This document shows, in pieces, positions 41,809 through 54,600 of a stretch of DNA of 64,000 bases (within the stretch, counting starts at the first letter, position 1; each line of letters starts with the position of its first letter). Both the position numbers and the translations under genes were made by a program. Under the pieces are notes generated by a model. That model was given only the letters and a program-made list of their open reading frames with translations, was not told the DNA's origin and made no database searches. The DNA lies in the NCBI GenBank assembly GCA_002794775.1, contig NBAY01000053.1, positions 62,001-126,000 on the forward strand, in the 5' to 3' direction. Source of the DNA: Porodaedalea pini (Eukaryota > Basidiomycota > Agaricomycetes > Hymenochaetales > Hymenochaetaceae).

Positions 41809-43241
41809 GGTGGCGAGCACGAGCACGAGCACGTGGTCGAATTCGGGGGCAAGAGAGGGTATAGAAGAGCAAAGTAGGAAGCAAATAGGAGGGGACGTGG
41901 GGAATTATACGATATATATAAGTTTGCAGTGTAGGCCTGCTACGTGCTGCGGGTCGTGGAATGAACTGCGAGGCTGGCGGCGTCGGGCGAATGACGCGCG
42001 CCGCCCAAAGGCGCGCGTGCAGATCACTCATAAACGGATGCAAGTTCTCAGGCTTCTTTCTCAGACACAATAACCTGAGAAACACGTCGATTCTTGTGAG
42101 TCCGAAGCTGTGTATGTACGTTGCGCTTTCCATTCTTCATCAGCGACAAGAGCTCCTCGAAAGCAACACAAAAAAGTAGAGACTGAAGCCCGCTGAATTG
42201 AATCATGGACAAAGGCTCTAGAAATTAGAATTTCGAGATCGGCAAGATTAACATTAGCTTCTCGGCAAGTCAAGCTTAAGGCTCAATTTTGAAGTTTGCT
42301 CATCAAATTCTATATAAACATGAATTAACAGGCTTTCCATGCCTTCCTTCTCTATTTCGATTTGGATTCTGCAAAAAACGGTGAACCGAATGAGTTTTAG
42401 TACCTATTGCGTCGGCTTTTGATCATCACACAAACGATGCACCTCTGCCTGTGTCAACAGTGAGTGAGTGAGAGAAGCGGAAGACAGATTATCCACATCG
42501 CGTAAGTCCTTCGAGTTCTGCAACGAGTGACTAGTACTGACTTTAAAACACTCGATTTGGCTTTGACTTCTATACATGTAGTATTTGTAGAGTAATCTGT
42601 CCAAGCACATCTTCGCAACAGTTGTCTCCGAGAGCATGAGTTCCTCAACACTGATCATGACAAGCCTTCTCAATCCATTCGAAAAAGAAAACAGGGAAAG
42701 ATAGAGTTTACCTACTCGACATGTGATCATTGGATATCGGATTCTGTAGCACGCGTGGTATGATTCTATGAAGACCCACTTTGCCAGGTCCTCACCCCTT
42801 ACTTTTATTTATCTATTTTAATCCTTCAGGTTCAACGAATCATAAAAAGATAGGAGACAGCAAAATGAGCACAACTATCTCATGGCTCGAACAGGAGTAC
42901 GAGTTGTTTAAGCGAGGGTGGCGACTGGCGAGGTCGAAGATCAAAACCACGTGGGTACCGTGAGAGTGACATCCTTGAAGTGGGCGTTGACCACCACCGT
43001 CGCCGTTGTGCTCGTCGCTGCCGTGCTCGACATTGACGACGTCGAAGACATTTTCTCGCAGCAGCCACGATCGCCTGGTCCTCGCATTACTTCTGCTTTT
43101 ATCTTGACTTGACTCGAAAGACGCTCTACAATTGAGATCTCCGATAGTAGACCACGCGAGTCGACAAGCCAATCTGTCAGCAACGTTTAGACACACACAG
43201 CCTGAATTTGCTGTCACCAGGGCCATCGACTACGCTAGAGG
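41809..43241. other. Divergent intergenic region, may hold the 5' exons of the phosphodiesterase gene
   Basis: Separates the divergent DUF1769 and phosphodiesterase genes. On the plus strand near 42865-42960 there is a short protein-like piece (MSTTISWLEQEYELFKRGWR), but I could not join it to the downstream exons. Confidence 0.3.
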
Positions 43242-45928
43242 ATGTGCATTAACCACCATGGCAATGGCGCGTCATCCTCCGCATCGGCTGACACTCGGGA
43301 ATTTGCCTTCGACAGCCGAAGGCGTAGCGTGGACGTTGGCGGGCTCGCTCTTGCGCTGGGTGCCGCCTCGCTCGGCGAGGAACGCATGGAGATGGGAAAG
43401 GGATGGGGCGGCTGGGAGGAGTCCGAACTATCCGGTGCTATGTATGTGTGTTCTTGCTTTTTGGTTTGATTACGCGGTCTTAACTGTCCAGGTATGCGGA
43501 GCTGCTGAGCGACATGTACACTCAGACGCAAACCACTGTCAACCAACCCGTACTCTCGTGAGTGTTGTTTACTGACGTGGCTATAAACTGAGACTCACTG
43601 CATAAGCCCGTCAAGCCCGTTGCCCTCAATATCCTTAGCGACCCGCCATCGCCTGATCGATGCCCTCGACGGCTGGCATTTTGAGCCGCACAAGCTTTCG
43701 GATGAAGAGATTCTGGCATGCACACAGCTTCTATTTGAGGCTTTACTTCGTGTGGAAGGCATGCAAAAAGCAGTCGGGGTGTCCATCTGTACGAGCCTGT
43801 TCCAATTATGCTAATTAATTTGTCGGTCTAACAACCAAACAGCCCAATTAAGCTCGTTTCTTCTTCATCTACGACAAGCGTATCGCGCGACGAACAGCTA
43901 CCACAATTTCCAGCATGCGCTTGACGTGTTCCAGGCAACGCATATTTACCTGCGTGCTGCGGGTGCTGTTCCACCCGTTGCTATCCTTCATCTGCCAGAA
44001 TCGGATCCCCGAGGTCATTGGAAAGCACACGAAGAGCTCAGAGCGACATGGATAGGGATTCTACGAAAGGAGGATATATTTGCTTTGTATATTGCGGCTG
44101 TCGGACACGACGTAGGCCATCCGGGCTTCAATAATATGTTCATGGTTTGTGCTTGTTTCACTTCTACAGTCATTTGGCAACTCTCATCTCGTTGCATCTA
44201 GAAAAACGCGCAAGCGCCACTTTCACAGGTATATGACCACAAATCAGCACTCGAGCAAATGCATTGTGCGTTCCTGTTGCCGATCATGAAGCGTCACGGG
44301 CTCGCGCATCTGCTCGGTCCCACTCCATCAGGCGCTCAGTCGCAATTTCGTCGTCTTTTACTAGATACTGTGCTGGCGACGGACATGGGAGTCCATGCGC
44401 TTTTTATGCAACGCTTCGCGAACCTCATGGAATGCCCGCACGATTTTGATATCATCCAAGCACGCACACTCCTCTGTCAAGCGCTCATCAAGTGTGCGGA
44501 TATCAGTAATCCGGTGGGTGACAAATACCCTCTAGCAGACATGTGCTTCGTTCTAATGTGGTTTATGTCTCGCATAGAGCCGACCTCATGCGGTTTCTCA
44601 GCATTGGTCCGCGGCCCTTGCTTCCGAATGGGCGAGCCAGGCGATTTTAGAGCGCCAACTTTGTCTTCCCGTTTCTGTGCAGGACTCTGACGACCCCTCT
44701 ATTGAGGCGAACGGACAGATCTCCTTTATCACACTCTTCTGTTCCCCGTTGCTGAAAATAACGACATTGGCTATTCCAGGTAAGACATAGCCTTTCATAT
44801 TTTGGCTTGCATCTTCTGATTCCTTTCGGAACCATCTAAAAATCTCTTCCTCGACTCCGTCAACCTCGTGGAAACTTGGCCGTCGGACTTTGTGTCTTTC
44901 TGGGTTTCCATGAACGTCTGAATATGTCAATATTTGCTACTTGAACTTATGCAATGCCGCCGACTCGTCACCTGGTATCAACGGGCGCAGAGATGAAATG
45001 TTTCGCAGATCAATGTTCGAAAAATTGCACGTTGTGGCGCACACGACTTTCGGAGCTGAAGGAACAAGCTGAGCGCCTGGAACCTAATTACCCACCCGTA
45101 CCGTACCGTGCAGTCTCGCCCTCCCAGCCACAGGACTACTTGTCTGTCTTTCCCCTCTCACTTCCAGCACATTTTCTCCCTCTATCTCGTGCGACGTCTG
45201 TCGCTGATTCAGATTCGGTCATTGGAAGTGAAGCAGAGCGTGATCGAATGAGACAAACGCTTGCGGAGATGGATGGTGTCGAATCGACATCCAGCGTCAC
45301 TACGAATGGCAACGGACTGAATGGGCATGCTGGCAACAGTAATGGTGTGCGATACGCAGATTCAGCATCCTCGTCATCACGGTCAGCTTCCCCCTCACCA
45401 TTCGCCAACAATTCGTATACCTTCCCTCCTGCCTCCCAGTCTCAACATCCTGCGCCGTCAATCTCAACGAACGGCTTCACTCCTGCGGCTCCCTCATCCC
45501 CATTACCTTCGGATATCTCCCCGACGACTGAGACGGCGTCGGAAGGCACGTCACCCCGCTCCGAATATGCTCCGCGCACCCCAAGCAGTAGCGCAGGCGG
45601 GCCAGTGCATCCCGGTGTGCCGTACTCTCATAGTAGCGCTGCCTCGATATCGAGCATAGGCGGGACATCCGAGGCTTCAAGCATCCGCGCGGCTTACAAG
45701 CTAAGCGTGCGCAAGAAAAAGAGCTTCCACCGCAATTCGTGGACGCCAAGCCTGGCATCGGCGCATGCCACTGCTGCGGGACACGCTGCCGTTCCGAGCC
45801 CTCTGTCCGCCTCGGGATTGCGTGCGTTTTTTACGCAGCGCGGAGGCATCAGCTCTGCAGACACATCTCCAACTGGACCTATGCGTTTCGAGAGCGATAC
45901 AAGTGATACGACTTTGAGCGGGACATGA
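43242..45928 (+). CDS. Class I 3',5'-cyclic-nucleotide phosphodiesterase
   Basis: Exons read 'SRRRSVDVGGLALALGAASL', 'YAELLSDMYTQTQTTVNQPV', 'SPLPSISLATRHRLIDALDG', 'SYHNFQHALDVFQATHIYLR', then the PDEase I signature HDVGHPGFNN (44107-44136, pattern HDxxHxxxxN), 'KNAQAPLSQVYDHKSALEQM', 'DTVLATDMGVHALFMQRFAN' and ALIKCADISNP with the downstream metal-binding Asp. They end in a long Ser/Thr/Pro-rich tail to the stop at 45926-45928. Several junctions (43442-43491, and the one before SPLPS) keep the frame. It hydrolyses cAMP and so lowers PKA signalling, which in fungi controls growth and mating. The start is the first ATG in frame. Known relatives have longer N-termini, so upstream exons are likely. 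Confidence 0.78.
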
Positions 45929-47156
45929 CGTTTCCTCGGATTTACATTTGTTCTACTCTTTTATATGTCTGTATCACCACCTTCTGAATCAGACCCCTTG
46001 AGCTCTTTTGTCATCTCTTGCTATCTTGCCCATCTGCATATATTTGTATGTGCCTAAGATATCTTGAGCCTTATTTCTAGACTCATTTCTTTTTTTCACC
46101 TTTGTTTTTTGTTTGGTCCCTGGCGATTTATTTTTCTTCTTTAGTGTTCTTGTTGTCATTTTTTTTTTTCCTCTCCGGTTGTGGACACACGTTCCATCTG
46201 TATTCTTGAGTATCACCACCGTCCCATGACCGCTGTCGCTATTTGACTTAGGCCCCGCTACCTGCCCTTCGTTAACGCCCTTACCTTTCTTTTCTTTTCT
46301 TTTCTTTTTTACAATCATGCGTTACGCTGATTCATCATTGTTCATGCTCGCACCATAGCTTAGTTCTTCGGCTTGACCAGCCCCTTGGCAGGCCAGGCCA
46401 TTACATTGGATAGGGTTGCGAAGGGGCAGAGGACGACAGGAGAGCTGTTGCATCGAGAAGCGCTGACATTCACTAGTACTCACTTGACATATCCGCATTC
46501 CCAATCTTCACTCCCCCCCCCCCCTCCTCAATATTTATTATCGATATCGAAACTCTGTAGCTTAAAATCTCTCCTCTTCGCTATCCGGGAATCAAGCTAC
46601 CGTCTCCTACTGAATATCCAGTGAAAAAAAATAGCAATTGTGTGGCATTGAGACGGGTCGAGTGACATCCGAGTCTCCACCATCAAATATTAGTGAGCAT
46701 CGAAATGAAATCGAGTGTTGAACGGTTTTTATATATATTGTGGAAAACTTGAGTAGGAATCGAATGAATATCAGGCTTCTTTGTAGCCTTTAAATCTGTG
46801 TGTTTTTTGAAGACCATTCAATGTCACAATATGAAAACACTCCACACTCGATTTTCACTCAATGTTGATTTCCTGCTTGATTCTACTCGCTATGATTCTA
46901 TACCACAGTTTATATCTTTCCTTGGATCGTATAGTCGAATTGGACGAAGGGGGCGGGGGGCACTTTTTCGTCAGTGACCACAGAGGTTTCGCATGTCACG
47001 GTATATTCGGAAGTCGAAAATAGGAAACGGAGTTTTGAAAACGCGCGCGCCGCCTTCGCATCACGCATCACGCATCACGCGCGTTCAGCGCGTTCGCGCC
47101 AGTCACGCGAATTATTTTTTTCTTTTTCGTATATTCTCGTTTGTCGCGAATATATA
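45929..47156. other. Intergenic, no gene seen
   Basis: 3' flank of the phosphodiesterase gene, then AT-rich sequence with T-runs and a C11-type run near 46511. Near 47050-47090 CGCATCACG is repeated in tandem just before the CFA20 gene. Confidence 0.35.
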
Positions 47157-48374
47157 ATGTTCGCGAACACCGTCCAGCCGAGCCTCGTCTCGCTCTTCTC
47201 CTCGACAGGCAGCGCGCCGCTGCAGCTCTTCTCGCAGCACGTCGACCCCTCTCCGGCGCTCCGCCCAGACTCGCTGATCCATCTGCTGAACGACGCGACG
47301 TCCGCGCCGGCGGCGCCCGCGCCAGGCGCGCTCATCCACGCCGCTTCGGTTAACAATAACATTAATGATATTACCTATGACTCGGACTCGGATGCCGAGG
47401 ACGACGAGGACGCGCGCCGTGCGAATAAGCCTAGAGAAGGCCGCACGCTGTGCCAGACGGTGCTCCACATGCAGTCGCCCACGCTGCGCACGACGTACAT
47501 CCGCTGCCCGCCCGCCCCGCACGCGTCTCCGCCATCGCGCACGCGCACGGACGCGGATGGGGAGCTGGGTCTGGGTCTGGGTCTGACGCTGCCGTGGATG
47601 CATCTGCAAGTCCGCACTTTGGGTCGCGAATGGGCTTTCGAGGTGGGCGTGGCGGACCGTGCAGGGAGGAAGGGCATCGTTCGGTGCTCTACCTTTCAGG
47701 TACGGCCAATATCAATCCCCCTTCTTCCCTCTTTTTTTTCTGACCGGAAATTCGACATTAATATTGTACTAATATTGCCCCTCTGAACTGGGCAAAGGGT
47801 GAGCCTTCTGTTACCCGCCAAAACGTCTTTCTATTTTTTTCGCGAGATATGATACTCGGTCTGTTCAAGCTTTTTTTTTGTCTTCAACGGTATCATAAAT
47901 ATTAATGCCGCTTACTATGCTTACCCCCCATCCCTCTTCCAGAAAGAAGCAGCCCTAACTATCCACCACGGCCGTCCGCTTCTGCACATCCCCCTGCGTT
48001 TCCCAGGCACGTCTTCTCAACCCGTCACGTCGTGGAGCATCATATCTCTCGACCTGGGATCCACAATTCAGCAATTTCGCGCCGTCGGCGTCGGCGTCGG
48101 TGCCGCCCCGAGTCAACAGCCCGGCTCCCAGTCTGCCGCAGCAGCACACACCGGAAACGAAGAGGACGTCGACGACCCGCCTTATCGCCGCACAACACGC
48201 GGGGCCACTCGTACTGACATTAGTGCTAGTGCACCCTTGCTTTCAGGCGCACTGGGCAGAGTTATGTACGTAAAGGTGTATGCGAACTGTCGTCTCAGGA
48301 GGATATGGTTCAGCGAGAGCAGGCGCGGCGCACTTCCTTGGGAGTTCGAACTGTACGCGTCTTCTCGCAAGTGA
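47157..48374 (+). CDS. CFA20 (DUF667)-domain protein
   Basis: Two exons, 47157-47699 and 47943-48374, join in phase 0 to give 324 residues. The start MFANTVQPSLVSLFSSTGSA is followed by a variable acidic part, then CFA20 blocks 'LPWMHLQVRTLGREWAFEVG', VADRAGRKGIVRCSTFQ, 'KEAALTIHHGRPLLHIPLRF', 'PVTSWSIISLDLGSTIQQF', and near the end 'YVKVYANCRLRRIWFSES' and LPWEFELYASSRK. In animals and algae this domain (CFAP20/Bug22) is a ciliary inner-junction protein. Agaricomycetes have no flagella, so the role here is unknown. No lesion was seen. The 243-nt intron is long for this window. Confidence 0.75.
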
Positions 48375-51300
48375 GATTAAGTCCCTGGACCATCTTGTGG
48401 ATTGTGGAATCTCTACCTCTGTATTTCGTCGGAATAGTAGTAACCTTTTATTTGAAACTCGTTGCTCAGCGTTCGCGGAGATTCAAGTCACATGAATAGA
48501 ACAGGTTGTTGATTGTTATTTATGTAGTACATCCTGTTTGGCTCAACCCGACTTCCTTTCAGGACTCGGAGACCTCAGGGGATTTCGGGAATCAATGGAT
48601 TAGCCGCTACCGACTGTAACCGCAATAACGTTATCTTCAACGCCCCTGACTTCGCCGCGCGATTTTTTTGCAAGGGGCTTCCGAGCCGTGCTGCTCGTTG
48701 TTGGATTTGAGTCATGTGAAAAAGGTTTGACGTCGTCGAACTCGAAGCCGCGAAGACATTGTCCAACGGGTGCGAGCCTGAGGGGAGATCCGCAAGCCTC
48801 GCGGTGCAGGAGGGACGCGCTTTCCACGAGTCTCTAGACCTGATTCAAACTTTATCATGAATCTTTTCGTTCACGCATACGTAAATGCGCTCGGTGAGTC
48901 GAAGGAAATTTTACAGTACATCTACGAATGAGCGGTAAGCTTACTGGGCCTTTACTCGCAGATAGTGCCTGCTGCCTTTGAGAGGATCAGTACTAGTCGC
49001 GTCCGCAACTTCGTACTCCATGATCCGAAAGCGGGATGCATGAATATCAGAATTAAAAAATTAAGAGAAAGAGAGGCGTAGGGCGTTCTTGCGCCGATTT
49101 CGAACGGACGCGGTGCATAAGCCAAGATGCGTATGGCTACCAGTACCACCGTTAACCGCAGAACAAAGCTTGAGGGCGGTGCTATCGCCGCGCGCTCGAT
49201 GGGATTGGACCCCCTCGACTCGGATCTATCTCTTCGATTCTCATGCTCATTGCCCATTTCATATGCCCGAGCTTCGCACCTCGTCCTCTCCGCTCAACCT
49301 TCTCGCTGGATCTCAGGACCCTACTCTCCCGCGCTCGGTTGCGCGCTGTCACCCCCCCCCCCCCCCAGGGCCCAAAGACAAAAATCCAAACGCTGAGTCT
49401 GAGTCTGATGTGGAGCGCCCGATTTCATAAAACGTACAAGACACACGCACACCCGCGGAACCCGAGTTCCGAGTTGCGAGTTACGAGTGGTCCCCCCCCC
49501 GAGCCGCAGCCTATCGCAGGCCTAGCTCAAGGAAATCAAGATGCGGCGTCCGGGGGGGGGGGGGGGGTGGTTCCATTCTGAAGAACGCAACGCACGCAGC
49601 TGGCTGGGTTGTCGCTGTGATCGTCCCCCCTTGCAGAGGCTGCGAGCATGCTTCGTGACTCGTGCTGATGCTGTCTGCTGTCAGTGTCGCGCTGAGAGGG
49701 CTCGCCATCGCTCCATCAATATTAATATCAATGCATTAAAATATAATGCCATCAATGTTGGTCAATATACGTACCTCCTCTTCTGCGGATGCTCCGTTCC
49801 GCTGCATTCGAATCGTAATAGCCGGTAACAGCCTCAGCAAGCCGTCGACGACAACACTCCGCACGATGCTACCGCTCCTCCGGCCGTGTTCTCTTACCAC
49901 ACACCGCATACTCATAGAGTCATATCGGCGAAACATCTCCAAGCACCGGCGTCACCCGCACCCGCGCGCACATTCACTATACAGTACACACTACACACTA
50001 CACACTACAACACAAATCGCCGTGAAACCCGCGAGTAGTACACGTACAACGCCACAAGTCCGCAGTAAACGACATTTCGACAGTATTAGTATACAGTAGA
50101 AATTTTTTTCATAAATGCATGTGCATGTCTTCCGTAATGGCATTGATATTAATATTGGCATAGGGTTTTTGTCGGCGAAAAAAGCCCCCGGTCATCGATA
50201 TCTCCAGATAAAAGATAAAAGATCACGGCATACTGCACAACCGCCGTAATGCATTAGCATTAGCATTAATATCGGCTTGGGCGGGAACCGAGTGTATGAT
50301 ATTAATATTATGAGAGTATGCCTAAAATTAAATTAAAAATTAAAAAAAGTTGGTATTGAGAATGAGAATGAGATGATAATTTTTTAGAAAAAATTCAAAG
50401 TTCAACTCCAAACCACAAAGCCTCTCCTAGATCTAAGCTGAGATCTCCGGAGAACGGGGCTCTGTAAATTAGAAAAAAATGACCATTGATCGCGGCTATA
50501 GAAAATTCGAAATTCGAATAGCGGGAACCACCAAAAAAAAAAAAAAATACAGTACTGCTACTACTACTAGTATCAGAAATATCGTCCATATGCATGCATA
50601 TGCTATCTCAACATCGATATCGATAGCGTTCTGCAACTGTGCAAGTGCTAACTGCTATGTAGTCTGGCGTTTCCGATCCCCGGCCTTCGTGGGCAATAAT
50701 GATATGGGCCATCGCGCAGCAGCATCCAAGTTAATAATTAATTATGATCTAGATCTCCGACTCCGACTCCGACTCCGACTCCTTCGACTCCCGCAGCGCC
50801 AAGCGATCGCTGCGGGATCTTGAATCTTGATCCTGGTTGCAACTTTGTATGCGGTGATTATACGATGACCAATATTAATATTGACATTGTACGTAGATCC
50901 TCGGAGTCGTTGGCGCTGATATTGTGACAGTCGATGATTCTGTTCTGTTCCTAGGCCCGTGTTCGTTGTTTGTTGTTTATGTCTTGCGGGTAGCGCGGAT
51001 ATAGACAGACTCGGATGACGGGTAGCCTTGTATCGTGTCTTCGCGAACGAACATCTTTATATTTATTGCAGAGAGACGCATAGATTTCATCGTGAACAGC
51101 AGACAGTATTTACATTCATGATACATCAAGAAAGCAGTCGGTACCGGTGTCATGAAAAGGCATGATGATGATGGGACTAGAGAAACTGAAACTCAAGGGC
51201 TGAAGCGAGTGTATGCTACATAGTGGAAAGTGGTATACAAAGCGGGCATGGTAGGGACAGAAAAGCATAGCGGGGGGCGGGGAGCGGGGAGATGCGTAGC

Positions 51301-51689
51301 ACAACAGATAACAAAGCGAATCGAATACCATGGTAGGACGAGTGAAGAGAGAGAGAGAGAAAGAGCGGGAATATTGAACGACAGCCAAGAGAAACATGAG
51401 AGAGCAGTAACAAATGATGATATGTCTGAGAGAAAAGCGAGAAAAGCGGAAAAAAAAGGGGGAAGAGGAAAGCAAACGAGTCCACCAAGAAACGAGACCG
51501 GTCGAAAAAACAAAAGTAAAAGTAAAAGAAAGAAAGAAATGACAGAATGAGTTGGAGGGAGAGCTCGGAAGGAAAATTTTAATCGAAATTAAAAGTATAC
51601 GCAGAGGGAAAAGAGTCAACCTGCACGCGAGTGAACTTGGAAGAAGTACGCGCGGGGGGAGGGGGGGAGGGAGACACCGAAGGTCGTTC
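48375..51689. other. Intergenic, microsatellite-rich
   Basis: No gene could be supported. Contains poly-C (about 49353-49367), poly-G (about 49552-49567), TACACAC repeats (about 49980-50010), CGACTC repeats (about 50757-50785) and several ATTAATAT words (49716, 50147, 50297, 50868). Confidence 0.4.
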
Positions 51690-54600
51690 TCACCCGTGCA
51701 CGCGCTGCAGCACATCGCCCCACCTCCTTTCAAGCGCCTGCACCGTCGGGCCTCCATGCACAAACGCCGGAGCGCCTCCAGTTCCAGTTCCAGCTCCAGC
51801 TCCAGCTGCACGTCCACCAAACCCGTTCCCGTTCCGTTCCATGTCCAAGAACAGGGCTCGGACTGACGCTCCCAGAATCAAGCGCCCCCGCAAGGCTCGT
51901 CGTCCCCGCGCCCGCACCAGGCGCGTAGTCCGCGAACGCATACCCCGAAGACGCGCCCGCGCCCGCGTCCGCATCCGCGGCGCTCGCTTCCACTTGAGAA
52001 TTCGAATTCGAATTCGGATTCGGATTCGGATTCATAGAAGAGTGCGTGTACGCCGCGTACGCCGCCGCGCTCCCGACGCCGGGCCCCGTCAGACTCTGTC
52101 CTTGAGGCGAGTGGGCGTGCGCGCCAGACGAGGCGCGCATTCTGTTCTGCTGCTGCTGCTGCTGCTGTTGAAAATATTGTTGCTGTTGTGTGTTGTTGAT
52201 GCTGCTGCTGGTGCGCGCGTCCACCCACAAGCAAGCCCGTCTGCATCTCCGCCGCCACGCTCGCAGGCGTCGGCGTAAAACACACCTCCGAGCCCGAGTC
52301 CCGGCCCATCGCCCCGGTCCCAGCTCCTTCCCCGCTCCTCCCGCTCCTTCCGAAGCACCTCGATATAACGCCTGAGGATGCGAATTCTGACTCTGACTCT
52401 GGACTCTGGCTCTGACTCTGGCTCTGACTCTGGCTCTGATGCGCAGCGTGCGACGAAACGGCGCGCAGCGCCGCCTGCGTGCGAAGCTGCTGGAGCGTCA
52501 CCGGCCCCGCACCCGTGAGGCTGGCGAACGGACTAGTACCAGTCTGCCCTGCCACAGACACGGGGGACGGCGCCTCCACGACGCGGATATAGCCCGACGG
52601 GTCGAAGTACCGCGTGCGCAACGACTGCGCCGATGCGTTATAGCTACTATTCGCGAATCCAGACGAGGAAGAAGCTGAAGCGAATGGGTTTGGCGCGGAG
52701 CCCGAGCCCGAACCGAGCCCGAGCCCGAACCAGGACCGGAGGAGTTGCCAGTGAGCGTAGGCGTCCGCGTCCGCGTCGAGCCGGGCGTAGACGTCTGTGT
52801 ATGCGCCAGAGTACTCGTATGCGCGTGCGTGTGCGTGTACGCACCGGGGTACGGAGAAATCGGGGACACGTCTGTATCTGCAATCCCAAATAACGGAACA
52901 AAAAAAAAATTGCGTGAATAAATATAAGCACATACTCCGATTAATTCAGACGGATAAAACAAAATGAATGCGAAAGGATGAAAGGATGAAAGAAAATAAA
53001 ATAAAAAATAACGAAAGACGGAAGACGAACCTGCAGATACAGATACCAGCACCAGTGGCAGTCCCCCAGCGCCCCGCCCCGCCCATATCCAAATCCAGAT
53101 ACTCATCGAACATCTCCGCCCGAGACGAACGCGCCGTCGCCGCCGCGCGCGCGCGCACGAGGAGGTCCTGCTCGTGCTGCCGGACGTCGAACTTGCGGTC
53201 CTCCGAGTCGTATTCGCGTCCGCGTCCGTGTCCGTGTCCATAGTCATACTCCCGCTCAACCTCGGCGTCGAGCCCCTCGTTGTTGTTGTTGTTGTTGTTG
53301 TTAGGATACCGATGACCAAGACCGAACGCGTCCTCATCGACGACGATGCCAAACCGCCGTGCGCCCTTCCGGCGCTTCGCATCCCTCTCCCTCTCCCTCT
53401 CTCCCTCTCCTTCACCTCCTCGGAGTCCATTTCCTCGCCCCCTCTGGTGTCCGACCCCAATACCGTTGCCGCGCTCGCCCTCATCACGATACTCACCCTC
53501 ATAAAGCGCCTCCTCGCCTTCATAAAACTCCTCAGCTTCCATCTCCTCCTCTCCCTCCTCCTCCCCTCTCCCATTCCTTCTCCCTCGCCATCAACCTCCA
53601 TCCCTTCAAAATACAGCTGGAACTCAATAAGCACAGGCTCCACCGCAAGCGGGCCCGCCTGCGCGCCGTCCCACGTCGGCGCGTCCTCCACCCCGTCCTC
53701 TTCGTCGTCCTCTTCCCCCTCTTCATCTTGGTCGGCTTCGGCCTCGGCCTCAGCCTCGCCTTCATCGTCAGGAGAAACAGAATCGCTCCCACTGCGCTTC
53801 CGCTTCTTCCCATTCTTCGCGCTACTCTTCCCTTTTGCTTTCCCTTTCCCCTTCCCTTTTGCCTTCCCTTCCCTTCCCCCTCCCCTTCGCCTTGCCCCTC
53901 CTGCCCCCGAAATCGCCGTTCAAAAACGGGGAGCCCGAACCCGTCCCGACGCCCATCTCCGACGCGTTCGCAGGACCCAATCCGAACCCGGAGCCGACGC
54001 CGGAGCCGGAGCCGGAGAACGAGCCGGGGGACGCGACGAACCCGCAGCGCAGCGCGACCCCGTTGAGCTGCGCGAACGGGTCGAGCCGGAAGACGCCCAT
54101 GCACGCGCGCATCGCCGCGCTGGCGTTCACGGCGCGGAGCGGCGCCGTGAGGGAGTGCGGCGCGTGTTGGGGGTGTTGTTGGGAAAGGGAGGAGGAGGAA
54201 TGAGGAGAGGGAGTTGGGATTGGGATTGGGATTGTTCGTGCTTGTGTCCTGAGACGTCTGTTGAGGGATATAGAGAACTGGAGCCGGGCCCGGGGCCGGA
54301 GTCGGGGGATAGAGGGACGCGGGGGAGTGTCCGCGCTCCCGCTCCCGCTCCCTCTCCCGCGTTCGAGCGTACGTGTACGGATAGGGATGCTCCATAACGA
54401 AGCGCGCTCCCCCTCCCTCTCCTGCGCCCGAGCCGGCAAGATCGAGAGAGTGGGCGGGCTCCTCGAGGTCCGGTTCTGTCTTCACGCGGGGGGGCCTCCC
54501 CGTCGTCGTTGAGGAGGAGGAGGAAAGGGTGTTGTTACCATGGTTTGTGTGGGTATAGGGTGTGTGGGTATGAGTATGAGTATGGGGATGGGGATGGGGA

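Noticed and set aside
52390..52440. CRISPR-like array (CTCTGACTCTGG repeats)
   Set aside because: Short tandem microsatellite inside a Ser/Gln-rich coding region, without spacers. The organism is a eukaryote.
53174..54397. 407-codon plus-strand open frame
   Set aside because: It is the complement of the low-complexity minus-strand gene, and its composition mirrors the repeats.
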